From Saccharomyces uvarum (lineage: Eukaryota; Ascomycota; Saccharomycetes; Saccharomycetales; Saccharomycetaceae): DNA of 64,000 nucleotides. The notes under the pieces were generated by a model that was not told where the DNA came from, did not search any database, and worked only from the letters and a program-made list of their open reading frames with translations. Shown one piece after another: positions 43,219 through 53,795 of this stretch. The stretch is from the NCBI GenBank assembly GCA_947243795.1, contig OX365943.1, positions 248,001-312,000 of the forward strand. Direction: 5' to 3'. A program made the position numbers and the translations under genes. Numbering within the stretch: position 1 is the stretch's first letter; every line of letters starts with the position of its first letter.

Positions 43219-44748
43219 CTACTCGTCTTCTTCGTTTTCCCAACACTTCTTGACAAATCGTTCCATATTGACTTTTTTCTTCATTTGTCCGATAATCCAT
43301 GGATGCTTTAACATTTGCCGAGGAGATGGTCTTTCCCTGGCATCTTTTTTCAAGCAGTATTCAATAAACGATTTGAACGTCTTGCTCCAGATGATACCTG
43401 ATTCAGGTTCGTCCTTTAAGTGAGGAGAAAAAGTTAGAATCATGGTCAGTAATTCTATCGGTGCCACGTTCTGCGTTATCTTATCTGATTCAAAGGGAAA
43501 TTTCCCCCCAGCAACTTCTAGTAGTGTTAAGCCTAAAGACCATACATCACATGTTACGCTATACGGTTGCCCCTGTATTCGTTCTGGGGCCATATAAAAC
43601 GATGTCCCGGTGAATGTTATTGCCAAAGAGTTGACGGCCTCTCCACTAACACCAAAATCGCATAACTTGATTTCTCCCTTTTCATTGAGAAGAATATTTT
43701 GTGGTTTGATATCTCTATGAATAACCTTTCTTTCGTGTAAATATGATAATCCTCTCAACACAGACTCCGCTATTTTGCCCATCACTTTCTCGCTTATTCT
43801 CCCACCGCGTCTTAACAGGTTTTTATACGTTGCCTCCAGCGATCTTCCTCCCATATATTCCATAGCGATGTATATGGAGGAATTCTGTTCGTCAGTAAAC
43901 ATACCATAATATTGCACAATATAATTAGACTTAAAACTCTTATTAAATTGCAGTTCTCTGAAGATTTGCTTTTGGTATTCTGGGTCGGTATTCAGGGTAT
44001 TAATTGTCTTTAATGCAAAAGTTTTTTTTCCGTTTTTCAATCGACACTTTGCTACGGATCCTCCTGCACCCTCTCCTAAGATACCCAGCGTTGTGATTTC
44101 GTTCTTGAGATGGCCAAACCTCCAAGCTTCTTCCTCTAGTTGATCTACATCTTTCCCCTGTACCAAGGCGGAACAAGAAGTTATATTGGTGGCACTTATA
44201 GGGGTGGCATTGCTTCCACTGCTACTTAAATCGTATGCCGAGAGAAGTGTCGAGGGATATGAATCATCGCCACCTGGTGTGCTCAGGTCTCTTTTGAAAA
44301 AAGAAGTATCTATATTAGCTAACTTGTTGGAAGAACCACTAAACAGAGGTTCCTTATAGGTTGTATCAACGTGCAAACTTGAGAATCTTTCAGAAATGTG
44401 AACATCGTCAGCTATTATATGTTCTTTGTCATTTTCTTTTTGTGTTAATACTAAGGGTGGTAATGGTGGGGGTACTGGTCTGTTTTTCATTGTTAAAGTA
44501 GACTTTGTAGACGTAGTTGATCGGCTATACAATAAAGTAGAATTTGAAGCCATAGATGAGGTGGCTGAGGTGGCCGAGGTACTGTTATTTGAATATGGGC
44601 TTTCATTCACGGAAGAGTAAGGTGAACGATTGGGATTTTGTCCTTCATGAGCCGGTTTCAAATTTTGAACTAAAGTCGCTGGAAGCGTTAACTTTGGTGT
44701 CTTTTGGTGGCTCCTATTGGATGCTGGTGGCCTGAACATCGAAGCCAT
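43219..44748 (-). CDS. MKK2: Mkk2, MAP kinase kinase of the cell wall integrity pathway
   Basis: A 509-residue MAPKK (recalled S. cerevisiae length 506). The first 210 residues are disordered and Ser/Thr/Pro-rich, with a polyproline segment PVPPPLPPL (91-99). The kinase domain shows GEGAGGSV (225-232), K247, HRDIKPQN (344-351) and DFG (364-366), with activation-loop S374 and T378 before GTSFYMAPE. Bck1 phosphorylates it and it activates Slt2/Mpk1, redundantly with Mkk1. The N-terminal basic Lys/Pro segment (HQKTPKLTLP) is a likely Slt2 docking site. Confidence 0.95.
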   Translation of the reverse strand: MASMFRPPASNRSHQKTPKLTLPATLVQNLKPAHEGQNPNRSPYSSVNESPYSNNSTSATSATSSMASNSTLLYSRSTTSTKSTLTMKNRPVPPPLPPLVLTQKENDKEHIIADDVHISERFSSLHVDTTYKEPLFSGSSNKLANIDTSFFKRDLSTPGGDDSYPSTLLSAYDLSSSGSNATPISATNITSCSALVQGKDVDQLEEEAWRFGHLKNEITTLGILGEGAGGSVAKCRLKNGKKTFALKTINTLNTDPEYQKQIFRELQFNKSFKSNYIVQYYGMFTDEQNSSIYIAMEYMGGRSLEATYKNLLRRGGRISEKVMGKIAESVLRGLSYLHERKVIHRDIKPQNILLNEKGEIKLCDFGVSGEAVNSLAITFTGTSFYMAPERIQGQPYSVTCDVWSLGLTLLEVAGGKFPFESDKITQNVAPIELLTMILTFSPHLKDEPESGIIWSKTFKSFIEYCLKKDARERPSPRQMLKHPWIIGQMKKKVNMERFVKKCWENEEDE

Positions 44749-45415
44749 TATGCTGTTTTGGTGCTATATTGTATATTTTCAGAGATTGTGACGGTGTATT
44801 TTATGCTAATCAGATCTATCTCTTGCTTGAAATAAAGGTACGATATTCTAGCGAGTGAATTTATGCAAATCAGAATATAGCCAACATATAAAGGTATATG
44901 TGTGTGAATCTATATGTTTGCTAATTATTTATGGTTCAACAAGCAAAAGGCTTTGAATTTCCTAATGACCCCGTTGTTTACACACTCTTCTTTATTCTTC
45001 AACTCTAAGGATCAATTTCATTTCTTTTTGTTTTTTTTTCGCATGAGAAAGTAAACACCAAAAAAAGTAAATTAAGCTCCAAAGGCTATTACGCGTTCAC
45101 GAGCCGACTTACCGCTGCTTGAAAAAGTTCGATAATTGCAGCATTGGTAGTTGTTGTGTTGATTGCGTCTGAGAATCTTGATGGTTGAATACACGAAACT
45201 TGATGTTGCCCTCTTTTTTAAAAATAAAGAGGCTACTTCTTTCTTTGCTCAAGCAGGCAATGAACATATGTGGCAACGATTTATGTTTATCTTTTTCAAG
45301 TAAACATTCAATGGAAAGAAATTTAAAAAACAATTTGCGCTTGAAAGACTAAATATTACATAGTTTATTCGTACAGCTTTTTACCGACAAGTTTACACAG
45401 GTTATGTAAAATATA
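44749..45415. other. UME1-MKK2 intergenic region
   Basis: A 667-bp gap with the MKK2 promoter and UME1 3' flank. It contains a perfect ARS consensus at 45279-45289, T-rich runs at 45018-45040, and TATA-like tracts near 44880-44925. A 74-codon minus-strand ORF at 45109-45333 starts with TTG and is not supported. Confidence 0.55.
45279..45289 (+). other. Candidate replication origin core (ATTTATGTTTA)
   Basis: A perfect match to the ARS consensus WTTTAYRTTTW, followed by a T-rich tract and preceded by the A-rich stretch TTAAAAATAAA at about 45216 that could serve as a B2-like element. It sits about 130 bp past the UME1 stop. I recall an origin (ARS1618) between these two genes in S. cerevisiae but cannot verify this. 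Confidence 0.4.
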
Positions 45416-46801
45416 CTAGTTCATTGCAATTTCAAACTTGGTGTCATCTCCAGGAATCTTTCCTGTAAACGGCTTATACACAGTTAATAAACCATCACTA
45501 TCAACTGTGGCAACCAGGTCTTCAATAGAACTATGGTAAGCAACAGTATTGACCTTGTTGTTTTCCCCCATTTCTCTTCTACAGCCCTCAGTGTGATAAA
45601 ATGTCATGCTTTCTGCTTCTACTTCATCCGCTATCGTACCTTGAAAATCCTCATTCGTTTCGCTGTAGCTGGAGAAAACCGGCTCAAAATCCCAATGGTA
45701 GACATTTCCAAGGTCCCCAACTGTTATCATCTCTGTAGGTGAAATGGCAGAAAATTCAATTCTAGAGACCCGCTCACTGTAAAAATGATGAACTTTAAAT
45801 AGTTCATTAACTTTGTTGTGTTCGTGATTGGAGTTTGGATCAACAGCAGCATCCACCGAGGCAACAACCGCACGAAGATCCCAGACTTTGATGGCTCCAT
45901 TACTTGTTCCGGTTACGAATAAGGTATCAACAAAGGGCGATACGGCAAAGCAACATGATTTCCCGTCTAAAGAATCATTTAGTATCCAAAGGGGCTCTTC
46001 GCCTGTTTCAGTGCCCCAAAACCTTATAACACCATCATCCGAACAAGTAGCAAATATGTGGTTATTTAAGAAGTTAACCGCTTGAATGTTTTTTACATCA
46101 GAAACAGACACTATACGAACAACTTCTCCTATTTTACTTGAGTTGTCTATTATCTTGATCGTAGCGCTTTCACTATCAAGCATAGTTCCTTTAGTCACTA
46201 CCAGTGTTTTTGAATCGTTTGAGATTGCAAAATCAATATTTAGTTTACTATTATGTTCTCCACATGATGCTGTACTCAGAGGACTGGGCGCTTCCAACAT
46301 TGTATAAACAGGCAATCTAACCCCATCTCTGAACCATGCCAAAGAACCATTGGCGGAAAGGGCTATCACTTTTACATTTATTTCACTGTTATCAACATAG
46401 ATCATTTTTTCAATGGTTTCACCTTTAAATTCCCATTTTGCGGTTAGGACAGTCTGTTCTACTTTTAGAGACTCCATAGTGTAATCAGGTTGTGGTAATG
46501 ATTCTATACTGCCTTCTAGCTTTTTATAATGAAGTCCAAGTGGCATTACGCATTCCACTTCAAAAATCTCACTCCCTTGAGAATATAAAAGCGGTGCGTT
46601 TAGAGTTCCGTTAGCTTTGTCACAAGCTTTATCGTTAGTGAAAACTAGACTTCTAGGTGTTGTTAGCGTTTCGTTAACGCTTGAACCTAAATTAGGCTTT
46701 AAACTTGAAATATGTTGGTATAAAGAAGGTATTGATTTCTTCCAGATTTTGAATTCTTCATTCTTAATTTTATTACTCTCTGCAACATCCAAAGTAGTCA
46801 T
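45416..46801 (-). CDS. UME1: Ume1, WD40 subunit of Rpd3 histone deacetylase complexes
   Basis: A 461-residue WD40 protein (recalled S. cerevisiae length 460). Clear repeats include IFATCSDDGVIRFWG, LFVTGTSNGAIKVWDLR and MITVGDLGNVYHWDF. The N-terminus KNEEFKIWKKSIPSLYQH contains the NEE-box used to contact Sin3. Ume1 is a shared subunit of Rpd3L and Rpd3S and helps repress early meiotic genes through Ume6 and Sin3 during vegetative growth. Confidence 0.95.
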   Translation of the reverse strand: MTTLDVAESNKIKNEEFKIWKKSIPSLYQHISSLKPNLGSSVNETLTTPRSLVFTNDKACDKANGTLNAPLLYSQGSEIFEVECVMPLGLHYKKLEGSIESLPQPDYTMESLKVEQTVLTAKWEFKGETIEKMIYVDNSEINVKVIALSANGSLAWFRDGVRLPVYTMLEAPSPLSTASCGEHNSKLNIDFAISNDSKTLVVTKGTMLDSESATIKIIDNSSKIGEVVRIVSVSDVKNIQAVNFLNNHIFATCSDDGVIRFWGTETGEEPLWILNDSLDGKSCCFAVSPFVDTLFVTGTSNGAIKVWDLRAVVASVDAAVDPNSNHEHNKVNELFKVHHFYSERVSRIEFSAISPTEMITVGDLGNVYHWDFEPVFSSYSETNEDFQGTIADEVEAESMTFYHTEGCRREMGENNKVNTVAYHSSIEDLVATVDSDGLLTVYKPFTGKIPGDDTKFEIAMN

Positions 46802-47154
46802 TTTTAAGTAATTTTCTGATGAACTGGGTGGGGAAGTAAATAATTATACCACTGAGAATCTGTGATTAGAAGGGAGTGTTTTTCAATTTGACTGAATTAT
46901 CTCCAATATACAAAGTATCGCTTGACAAAAGTCAATACCGCTAATTAAAATTTCGCAGCCAAATCGGCCGAACCTTTTGGAGGCAAAGGTAGTTTTATTT
47001 ACGTGAAAATGAAAATTAGATATAAAGAGTACTTAGGCAAGTCGAACAGCAGCACAAACCTACGTAAAGACACAGCAATAAATAGTTCATCGATAGTGCG
47101 TTTATCTATTTATTTAATAAAATAGTAGATGATGAACTGAGCACTCCAGTGTTG
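46802..47154. other. SPP1-UME1 intergenic region
   Basis: A 353-bp gap with the UME1 promoter and SPP1 3' flank. An eight-base palindrome TCGGCCGA lies near 46964. I see no strong factor site and no gene. Confidence 0.5.
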
Positions 47155-48222
47155 CTATAAGCCTTTTCTAAGAAGTTGTTCATAATATTGGATATTGAGT
47201 TGCTTTTTCCTTGCCTGTATGAGATGCTGTAACCTCTCCTGCATCGATTCCAAGGAGTCAATCTGTTGAAGAGACTGTTCTTGATTTGTAGATACCCAAT
47301 CTGAATGTCTGTTACACTTCCATTTTGTGCATACCCCGTGAATTGTAGTGCTTTCCTCGTCCTTTCCAACCTCAGTCACAAATTCTTCTACGGTGCAAGG
47401 TTTCTGCTCATATGTAGAGTAATAGCCACAGATATTCCTCCTTGGCCTGCTCCTGCTCCCGCTACTGTTCTTTTTCTTCTTTTTATTTGTCCCCTTAGTA
47501 CTAGTTTTACCGCCTTCGATATTGGTCGCGATGTCATCGTCTAGCTTGCGAATTTCAGTGTACACGTTGTCTAACCAACTCAAATATGCTTCTAAAAGCT
47601 CGAATTTCTTTTTGAATGATGGAAGCGTTTTCTCTTGAAGTTCCCGAAGATCATTTTCAAGTATTTTTAATGTACTATCTCGTACTACAATTTGATCGAA
47701 AATCTCCTTTTCCTGGTCATTTTTTATAACTACATCGTTGTTGATAAAATCTATTTGCCCAAAGTTTTTGAACTTATCTACATGTTCAGTTTGTTCGACC
47801 ATTTTTTTAACTTTACCTTTATCGTCATCCGTTTTCAATCGGGCCCAAATATCATCAATAAATTCTTTGCCGTGTTCCTCTGAGCAATACTTGCTATCCT
47901 GTAGACACGGCTTGTAACAATCGCTCAATCTGCACTTCCTTTTCCATAAAGTCTTGGGCAGGTTCATCTCACCATTCATTATGGCATCTCTGTTCTTACC
48001 AGTAATGCCCGCTTGACAGTAGGGACAAAAAAAAGAAAACACCAAGTCTTTAAACTGGCCAGGAATATGAAGACAAGAGAAATGGAACCAGTCATCACAG
48101 CCATCGCATCCTACCATTAGTTCCCCATAATCCGGTTTTTTACATATGCAGTAGACGTCTTCCCCAGTTATTGGATTTGTCTTTAGGTTTGAATGTGGAG
48201 GACACCATTGTGGCAGGGACAT
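47155..48222 (-). CDS. SPP1: Spp1, PHD-finger subunit of COMPASS
   Basis: A 355-residue protein (recalled length 353). The PHD finger covers about residues 23-70, with zinc ligands C25, C27, C39, C42, H47, C50, C66 and C69 and aromatic W45 that reads H3K4me3. A second Cys cluster follows (KCRLSDCYKPCLQDSKYCSEEH), then a long coiled-coil region. Spp1 is needed for H3K4 trimethylation by Set1. In meiosis it leaves COMPASS and binds Mer2, tethering methylated loop sites to the axis for Spo11 breaks. Confidence 0.96.
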   Translation of the reverse strand: MSLPQWCPPHSNLKTNPITGEDVYCICKKPDYGELMVGCDGCDDWFHFSCLHIPGQFKDLVFSFFCPYCQAGITGKNRDAIMNGEMNLPKTLWKRKCRLSDCYKPCLQDSKYCSEEHGKEFIDDIWARLKTDDDKGKVKKMVEQTEHVDKFKNFGQIDFINNDVVIKNDQEKEIFDQIVVRDSTLKILENDLRELQEKTLPSFKKKFELLEAYLSWLDNVYTEIRKLDDDIATNIEGGKTSTKGTNKKKKKNSSGSRSRPRRNICGYYSTYEQKPCTVEEFVTEVGKDEESTTIHGVCTKWKCNRHSDWVSTNQEQSLQQIDSLESMQERLQHLIQARKKQLNIQYYEQLLRKGL

Positions 48223-48642
48223 CAGGTAGGTAGACGCGCAATGATAGATGACTTGGATATCTTTGCGAGCTCCTAGTGTTCTCTTTCTGATGACCTTTGT
48301 TTATATTTAATACTAAGTATTTGCCCAGGGCCCATTTTAATTGCGCGCTTTCTTACCCGCTTCTTGACGAACACACTTAGCTTCTTATGGTCGCTCGAAT
48401 ATAACCAACCCACTACTGTAGTACAATTACTATTATTTGTGATTAAGTTTTTAATGTCTAAAAGTTTATCTGTTGAGTCTATCGAGTGTCACTGAACTAG
48501 CGACAGTCTATATAAATGAATATAGGAAAAAAAAAACGTAAAGTGAGCTAGTTTAAATAATGTAATGCAGAGAAAAAAGATAATTAAGTGATCAGTAAAA
48601 AATAGAATTAAGTGATCGGTGAAGAAAAGAATGCATGTATCT
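48223..48642. other. GIP3-SPP1 intergenic region
   Basis: A 420-bp gap with the SPP1 promoter and GIP3 3' flank. A Reb1 site is listed separately. The direct repeat AGAATTAAGTGATCGG-like unit (AGTGATCAG and AGTGATCGG near 48588 and 48612) is a small local duplication. No gene is seen. Confidence 0.5.
48353..48359 (-). promoter_or_regulatory. Reb1-type site of SPP1
   Basis: Plus-strand TTACCCG followed by C, about 131 bp upstream of SPP1. Confidence 0.5.
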
Positions 48643-51600
48643 TTAGGGTTTGATTGATCTCTCCATGGACAAATTGTTTAATAACTTCTCATAAGTAGCA
48701 GTGACTTTACCCTCACAGTTGTCAGTAGTCGGGTTTAAAGGCGATGTTTTTAGAGAATCTTTCCCGGAAACAGAATCAGAAACATTGGAAAGTGAGCCTG
48801 ATGGGGGCATCGAAGCACTATTTTGAATGGATTTACCATAAATGTTTTCTAGTTCGATGTTATTGGAACTGACGTTTTGAATCAGGTCGTCAATAGAGTC
48901 AATACCTTTAGCTTTTATGATTGCTGATCTTAAGGCTGCACCTGATGGAATCTTTGGCAAGATTTTTGGAGTTACTGGACTGGATAAACTCGTGGCAGCA
49001 GTTTCGTTGGTGGAAGCCGAAACTGAAGATGATGAAGTCGAATTATCGATAGCTTGAGAGTTGTTGGATGTGTGACGTGATGTTGGTGGTGCTTGCCTTG
49101 CTGATTCATTTTCAGGATACAAAGATCTCTGCTGTTGGACGAAGAACCCCCACTTGTGCAGTTCACCTTCTTCTTCTTCTTGCTTTCTACAGCCTACAGA
49201 AGTACTCGATGACGCATTTTTAAACACTAGAGGTTTCCCTGTGAAAACGTCAATAGTCTTACCAGAATCAGTGGCCATCAAATGTGGTCTTGCTGTGAAT
49301 ACTTCATTTTCAGGTTGTATTTTTTCTTCGGAGACATGGTATCCGGATTCAACGTGCTTTAAAGCTGGTAATTTCGAATCCTCGCCTGAATCAACACTTT
49401 CTTTAGAGTCATCCTTACCGGAGCCCAAAACGTCATTTAAGTTTGGATTGTGAGAAAACAATTCGAGAATGTTGCATAAATTCTGTTCCAAAAGTAGCAG
49501 TCTTACCAAATTTTCCTTTTCTTGTAATGGTAGTTCACCGGACTTTCTTTTCTCAAACATAGAATCAATCGTATGTTGAACATTATGATGCAAAACATGA
49601 AACTTTTCAATATATTTTTTTAATAAATATCTTTTGGTGACGTCTTTTTTGACATTTGCGTTCTTGTCACTTAATAGGTTCAGTTTTTCTAGAACACTTT
49701 CAGCCGTCATGGTAACTAAGGAGCCATCGAACAATAAATCATCTTGAGAATCCAACTCGTCTAACTGGAAAGTAGAATCCATGGTCCGTTGCATATTTCT
49801 CATTAAGCATAGGGCAATTCTTGATTGAATTTCTTCTGATATCAAATCATAATCAAAATCCAAACCGATCAAGTTAGGGGAATCTCTAGCAAATGCATAA
49901 AGTGTAGAAGATAAACTGTTCTTAGCAAATTGGCCTCTAATTTCCAATAAACCGGAACTATCCGATTCTTCATCTGTGTTGGTTACTTGAACTGGCAAGT
50001 CGTCACTTATCAAGTAGAAATTTTCTACATTTTGACTAGTCATCGATACGTGTGATAGTGATTTGCATTTGATAAGAATGTTACAAACCACGGCTAATTC
50101 TTTAAATGTTAGATTGTTGTTATCCAGATGGACTCTTTTCAAATTGGGGAACCTTGGTAAATACTTGTACATGTATGGTAAAATATCAGGGAAGCATTGC
50201 GGCAAATTGCTTAGATCCAAAAAGTTTAGATTAGGCAGCCTTGAGAGATGTTTCAAAAGCAAAGCCAAATCATAAGAAGTAGAAATATTGGTACTGTTCA
50301 AGACAAAGTATCGCAAATTATCATATGGCAAAGCAGACAATTTACTAACCATTGGCTTAACCATAGTAGATAACTCATTAAACGCCAGATCCACACCTTG
50401 TATGTTATACTGAGACATCCAATTGAAAGTAAATTTCAAACAGTCCTGGGATATATTAGAAGTAGTAGCACCTGCTAGACCAAGCCTGATACCGGATTCC
50501 GGCAACGTCTTCTGGGTCGCATAAGATGTCAACAAACGTTCAAAGCACGAGTAAGAGATCTTACTGAATTGAATGCCGTTTAATAACAATTCTTCCAGGG
50601 GCTTATTAGAACGCTCTGTTAACACTTGAGTGAACAAATTCCAATCCATATTGTGACGATACAATGATTCAGCTAGGTCGGATTTGACTTTTGTTTGAGA
50701 GATGTCCAACTTGTTTAGTGATTTATTCAATAAAAGAAATTTACACAATAGTACCCACCCATCTTGATCGATTCGAACATTTCTCAAACTCAATTTTTCC
50801 AATACTGTGGAGTTCACCAAAGCGGAGATGATTATTTTAAACATATCTTGGTTTAAAGCAACATTGTCGAAAATAATGGTATGAATGGGGACAATAGTTA
50901 TAAAGTCGCAAAACGAAAGGATATCAATCAAGGTGGGCTTAGGGTTTAGAAACTTCAATATTTGTAGAGGAGCCGTTTTATCCTTGACTTGTCTCAAGGT
51001 GGATGGGATGGGCAAGATTTCTCTCAGATGACAACATCTTGTGTAGATTACATCCAGGGTGACTTCTTTATTTTCATTGATGGAATTGGTGTCATTTTTT
51101 TCATCATTTGGAGCTTCGAAATGGTGCTCATGCATGTGAATAGGTTTATCGATGCCTACTTTTGAAAGGTTTTCTGCAAATGCGTTATTCTCAAAATCCT
51201 GGTCAATGTTTGACTGTGGCGCCTCTTCATTTTGCTTCGAAACGGAGTTCCGGGGTGACTTTGCAGCAAGCTTTCCGCCTGTATTTGCGGAAGTTTTGAA
51301 ACTAGCCACTTCGTGAGCTATCCTATTAGCAGCAAAATGAGCCTCTTGCTGATGTTTGGCAGCCTCCCTCAGAGCCAGTTTCTGGTTTTCCAATGCGAGA
51401 ATATATTCTTTGGACTTCCTAGTATACAATGGTCCCTTGGAGTTGGGATTGGGTGACTTGGGTGCTTGATTAATGCTGGATATTCCCACCGATATAGACG
51501 GTGCTTCGCTTATCATGTCGTCCGGGATCAGGATATTGCCCTTCTTGGGCGTTCTTGAAGGGAGTTGCTGAGGAGGGTCGGCTTCGAACTTATCAACGGC

Positions 51601-52467
51601 AAATGACACTCTTTTCAACGAAACCGTAGATAAATCCTTCACTGAGAGAGCAGGGGAAGGTAATGCTGAAGGGGAGGGAGATATAGGAGTGAGTGGTTTA
51701 CTCACAGAAGGAGATGCTACCTTCGGGGAGGAAAGTTCCTTCACACGAGGGTTTGTGGTGGTGTTAACTTTGATATTATTACCGTTGCTGGATGGCTCCT
51801 TCTTAGATGAGTTATCTACGGGTGCAGCGGTATTAACCACGGGCAATGCTTTTTTGATGGTAGAAACAGAGGAAGGGGTAGATCTTTTGCCAAACAAAGA
51901 CCCGAAGATCGATCGTTTGGATTTTTCACTCCCCGACGAGTTGCTCCTCTTGATATTGGCATTTGACAAAGAAGAGATGGGTAGGGGGAGCTTTCCCTTG
52001 GCAGGAGAAGGGGTTCCAGTTGCGTTTGACAGCCTTGGCTTGGACGAGACCACAGCATTGGATATGGAAGTGGACCGTTTCTTCTTCACGAGGAGGATGC
52101 CACTCTTGCTATCGTCACCACTTATCAAATCATCGATATCTACACCATCTGCGGCCGCCAAACTGTTACGGCCACCACTGCTAACAGGAGTGAGAAGCGA
52201 CAAGTTCTTAGTGCCTGAGCCAAAACCGCTTCCATCGCCGTCAGCCAACTTCGGCTTCTCGTTGTTTGAAAGGGCTGCATTCGATATAGACGAAGATCTC
52301 GCACGCGGCTTGCTGTTGCTGTTGTTATCTTCCACCTTTGGGGCGGAGACAGACGAGCCAGAAGCTGGCGACGTGGATGGCCTCGATGGCTTCGTATTCG
52401 CCTTCCGCCTACTCTTACCCTTGTACAGCCAGTCCACGGGCACATCAAACTCGGTGTTCGTTATCAT
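48643..52467 (-). CDS. GIP3: Gip3, Glc7 (PP1)-interacting protein
   Basis: A 1274-residue protein (recalled length 1276). The N-terminal 330 residues are disordered and Ser/Pro/Lys-rich. A PP1-docking RVSF motif sits at about 286-289 in [14 protein letters not shown]. Leucine-rich repeats fill the middle ([49 protein letters not shown]). The C-terminal third is again disordered and Ser-rich, ending near [16 protein letters not shown]. In S. cerevisiae it binds the phosphatase Glc7, and overexpression displaces Glc7 from chromosomes. The N-terminus [21 protein letters not shown] is well conserved. Confidence 0.95.
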   Translation of the reverse strand: MITNTEFDVPVDWLYKGKSRRKANTKPSRPSTSPASGSSVSAPKVEDNNSNSKPRARSSSISNAALSNNEKPKLADGDGSGFGSGTKNLSLLTPVSSGGRNSLAAADGVDIDDLISGDDSKSGILLVKKKRSTSISNAVVSSKPRLSNATGTPSPAKGKLPLPISSLSNANIKRSNSSGSEKSKRSIFGSLFGKRSTPSSVSTIKKALPVVNTAAPVDNSSKKEPSSNGNNIKVNTTTNPRVKELSSPKVASPSVSKPLTPISPSPSALPSPALSVKDLSTVSLKRVSFAVDKFEADPPQQLPSRTPKKGNILIPDDMISEAPSISVGISSINQAPKSPNPNSKGPLYTRKSKEYILALENQKLALREAAKHQQEAHFAANRIAHEVASFKTSANTGGKLAAKSPRNSVSKQNEEAPQSNIDQDFENNAFAENLSKVGIDKPIHMHEHHFEAPNDEKNDTNSINENKEVTLDVIYTRCCHLREILPIPSTLRQVKDKTAPLQILKFLNPKPTLIDILSFCDFITIVPIHTIIFDNVALNQDMFKIIISALVNSTVLEKLSLRNVRIDQDGWVLLCKFLLLNKSLNKLDISQTKVKSDLAESLYRHNMDWNLFTQVLTERSNKPLEELLLNGIQFSKISYSCFERLLTSYATQKTLPESGIRLGLAGATTSNISQDCLKFTFNWMSQYNIQGVDLAFNELSTMVKPMVSKLSALPYDNLRYFVLNSTNISTSYDLALLLKHLSRLPNLNFLDLSNLPQCFPDILPYMYKYLPRFPNLKRVHLDNNNLTFKELAVVCNILIKCKSLSHVSMTSQNVENFYLISDDLPVQVTNTDEESDSSGLLEIRGQFAKNSLSSTLYAFARDSPNLIGLDFDYDLISEEIQSRIALCLMRNMQRTMDSTFQLDELDSQDDLLFDGSLVTMTAESVLEKLNLLSDKNANVKKDVTKRYLLKKYIEKFHVLHHNVQHTIDSMFEKRKSGELPLQEKENLVRLLLLEQNLCNILELFSHNPNLNDVLGSGKDDSKESVDSGEDSKLPALKHVESGYHVSEEKIQPENEVFTARPHLMATDSGKTIDVFTGKPLVFKNASSSTSVGCRKQEEEEGELHKWGFFVQQQRSLYPENESARQAPPTSRHTSNNSQAIDNSTSSSSVSASTNETAATSLSSPVTPKILPKIPSGAALRSAIIKAKGIDSIDDLIQNVSSNNIELENIYGKSIQNSASMPPSGSLSNVSDSVSGKDSLKTSPLNPTTDNCEGKVTATYEKLLNNLSMERSIKP

Positions 52468-52730
52468 GACCTAGTTAGTATCGCCACTTCTTGCACTTCC
52501 TTTGCAAAACCTTTGTTTCTGCTTTCTATAAAACTAGTATAGATAAAATAACCAAAATCCTAGCTTTGCGTTGCACAGTTCCTTTCCACCTGCCTATTTG
52601 GTCACGATATCAAAAAATCTTGAATTTTTTTTTCCTTCTTTTCTTTTTCCTCCTCTTCTCTTCCTTTCCCTCTTCTTCCTTGCGTTTCTACCCCTCTTCC
52701 CTTATTAAAGCGAAAAGAAGGAACACGCCG

Positions 52731-53120
52731 ATGGCAGACTCAAACAACCAAGCAACTCCCCATCTTAGGATTGCGCGTCACAGGACTCCCTTCAACCACC
52801 GAGTCTGTTGCTGTCATTGTTCACAGTACGGCGCGCTTGCAGTCGGTTTGGGTCTGGGTTGTTGCGGTAGAGCCCGTGACCTGTTACAGCAACGGTGCCA
52901 TCGTCACTCTCACGTAATGCCCAGTCACCGCTGTTTATTTCCACGGATCTCACCTCGACGAGCGGACTGTACGCATATACGTCTTATATGCGCTCGGCAC
53001 CGAAGTTCGGCGTGCCTTATCTCCGCCTTAACGCCTAGCCGGCCCTGGTCCTGGCCGTCGGGAGCGATAAGGTGCGTTGCACCCCAATTAGCCATAAGGG
53101 AAGAAGAAAAAAAAATATGA
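52731..53120 (+). CDS. Doubtful 129-codon ORF, Cys/His/Arg-rich
   Basis: ATG to stop, starting MADSNNQATPHLRIARHRTP and rich in Cys, His and Arg (CCCHCSQYG, GLGLGCCGR). The composition follows from the G+C-rich local sequence. It ends inside the ISU1 promoter and overlaps the Aft-type site. I recognise no domain. Confidence 0.15.
   Translation: MADSNNQATPHLRIARHRTPFNHRVCCCHCSQYGALAVGLGLGCCGRARDLLQQRCHRHSHVMPSHRCLFPRISPRRADCTHIRLICARHRSSACLISALTPSRPWSWPSGAIRCVAPQLAIREEEKKI
53078..53088 (+). promoter_or_regulatory. Aft1/Aft2-type site and CCAAT box of ISU1
   Basis: TGCACCC (53078-53084) is the iron-responsive Aft core and overlaps CCAAT (53084-53088), the Hap2/3/4/5 core. Both lie about 210-220 bp before ISU1, whose expression responds to iron in S. 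cerevisiae. Confidence 0.45.
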
Positions 53121-53297
53121 TGATCATGATGATGCAAAAAGAGAGGAAAAATGACTCAGGTTATTTATATAAGTAAATGAAAGGGTTCCGTCACAGCCTT
53201 TTTTTTCTCTTCTGTCTCTTGTCATCTTTGACTATTTAGCACCTGATCGATAAGCAATCTTTCATATAACAAACAAACAAACAAATACTCAAGGCCG

Positions 53298-53795
53298 ATG
53301 TTTCCTATTTTAACCAGATTAGCAAGGCCTGCAGTGATGGCTACGAGACCCATGAACGCCGCAGGGTTGTTGAGGGCGTCCAGCATAACAAAAAGACTGT
53401 ACCATCCCAAGGTCATTGAACACTACACGCACCCAAGAAATGTGGGGTCTTTAGATAAAAAATTGCCCAATGTCGGCACAGGCTTGGTGGGTGCGCCAGC
53501 GTGCGGCGACGTGATGAGACTGCAGATCAAAGTGAACGACTCCACGGGTGTTATTGAGGACGTCAAGTTCAAAACATTTGGCTGTGGCTCCGCCATCGCC
53601 TCCTCTTCTTATATGACTGAGCTGGTTCAAGGGATGACCCTGGACGACGCTGCAAAGATCAAGAACACCGAAATTGCCAAGGAATTAAGCTTGCCCCCTG
53701 TGAAGCTGCACTGCTCCATGTTGGCGGAAGATGCTATCAAGGCAGCCATCAAGGACTACAAATCGAAGAGAAGCACGCCAACCATGCTGTCATAG
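53298..53795 (+). CDS. ISU1: Isu1, mitochondrial iron-sulfur cluster scaffold
   Basis: A 165-residue IscU-type scaffold, same length as S. cerevisiae Isu1. The presequence spans about residues 1-27, rich in Arg and Ala. The cluster ligands are C69, C96 and C139, with D71 nearby. LPPVK at 132-136 is the Ssq1 chaperone-binding motif. Nfs1 supplies sulfur, frataxin and Yah1 assist, and Ssq1-Jac1 release the cluster. The mature part is almost identical to recalled Isu1; the presequence differs most. Confidence 0.97.
   Translation: MFPILTRLARPAVMATRPMNAAGLLRASSITKRLYHPKVIEHYTHPRNVGSLDKKLPNVGTGLVGAPACGDVMRLQIKVNDSTGVIEDVKFKTFGCGSAIASSSYMTELVQGMTLDDAAKIKNTEIAKELSLPPVKLHCSMLAEDAIKAAIKDYKSKRSTPTMLS

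Larger units (their letters stand above)
52468..53297. other. GIP3-ISU1 divergent intergenic region
   Basis: An 830-bp region. A pyrimidine-rich tract spans 52620-52705 (runs of TTTC and TCTTCC). The middle is G+C-rich and holds a 129-codon plus-strand ORF, listed as doubtful. The ISU1 side has an Aft-type site and a CCAAT box. S. cerevisiae has a dubious ORF (YPL136W) in this neighbourhood. Confidence 0.55.

Noticed and set aside
45109-45333. 74-codon ORF between MKK2 and UME1
   Set aside because: Non-ATG start and overlap with a probable origin; no motif.
51689-52474. 261-codon plus-strand ORF antisense to the GIP3 N-terminus
   Set aside because: Low-complexity Leu/Ser/Glu composition is the complement of the Ser/Lys-rich disordered GIP3 sequence.
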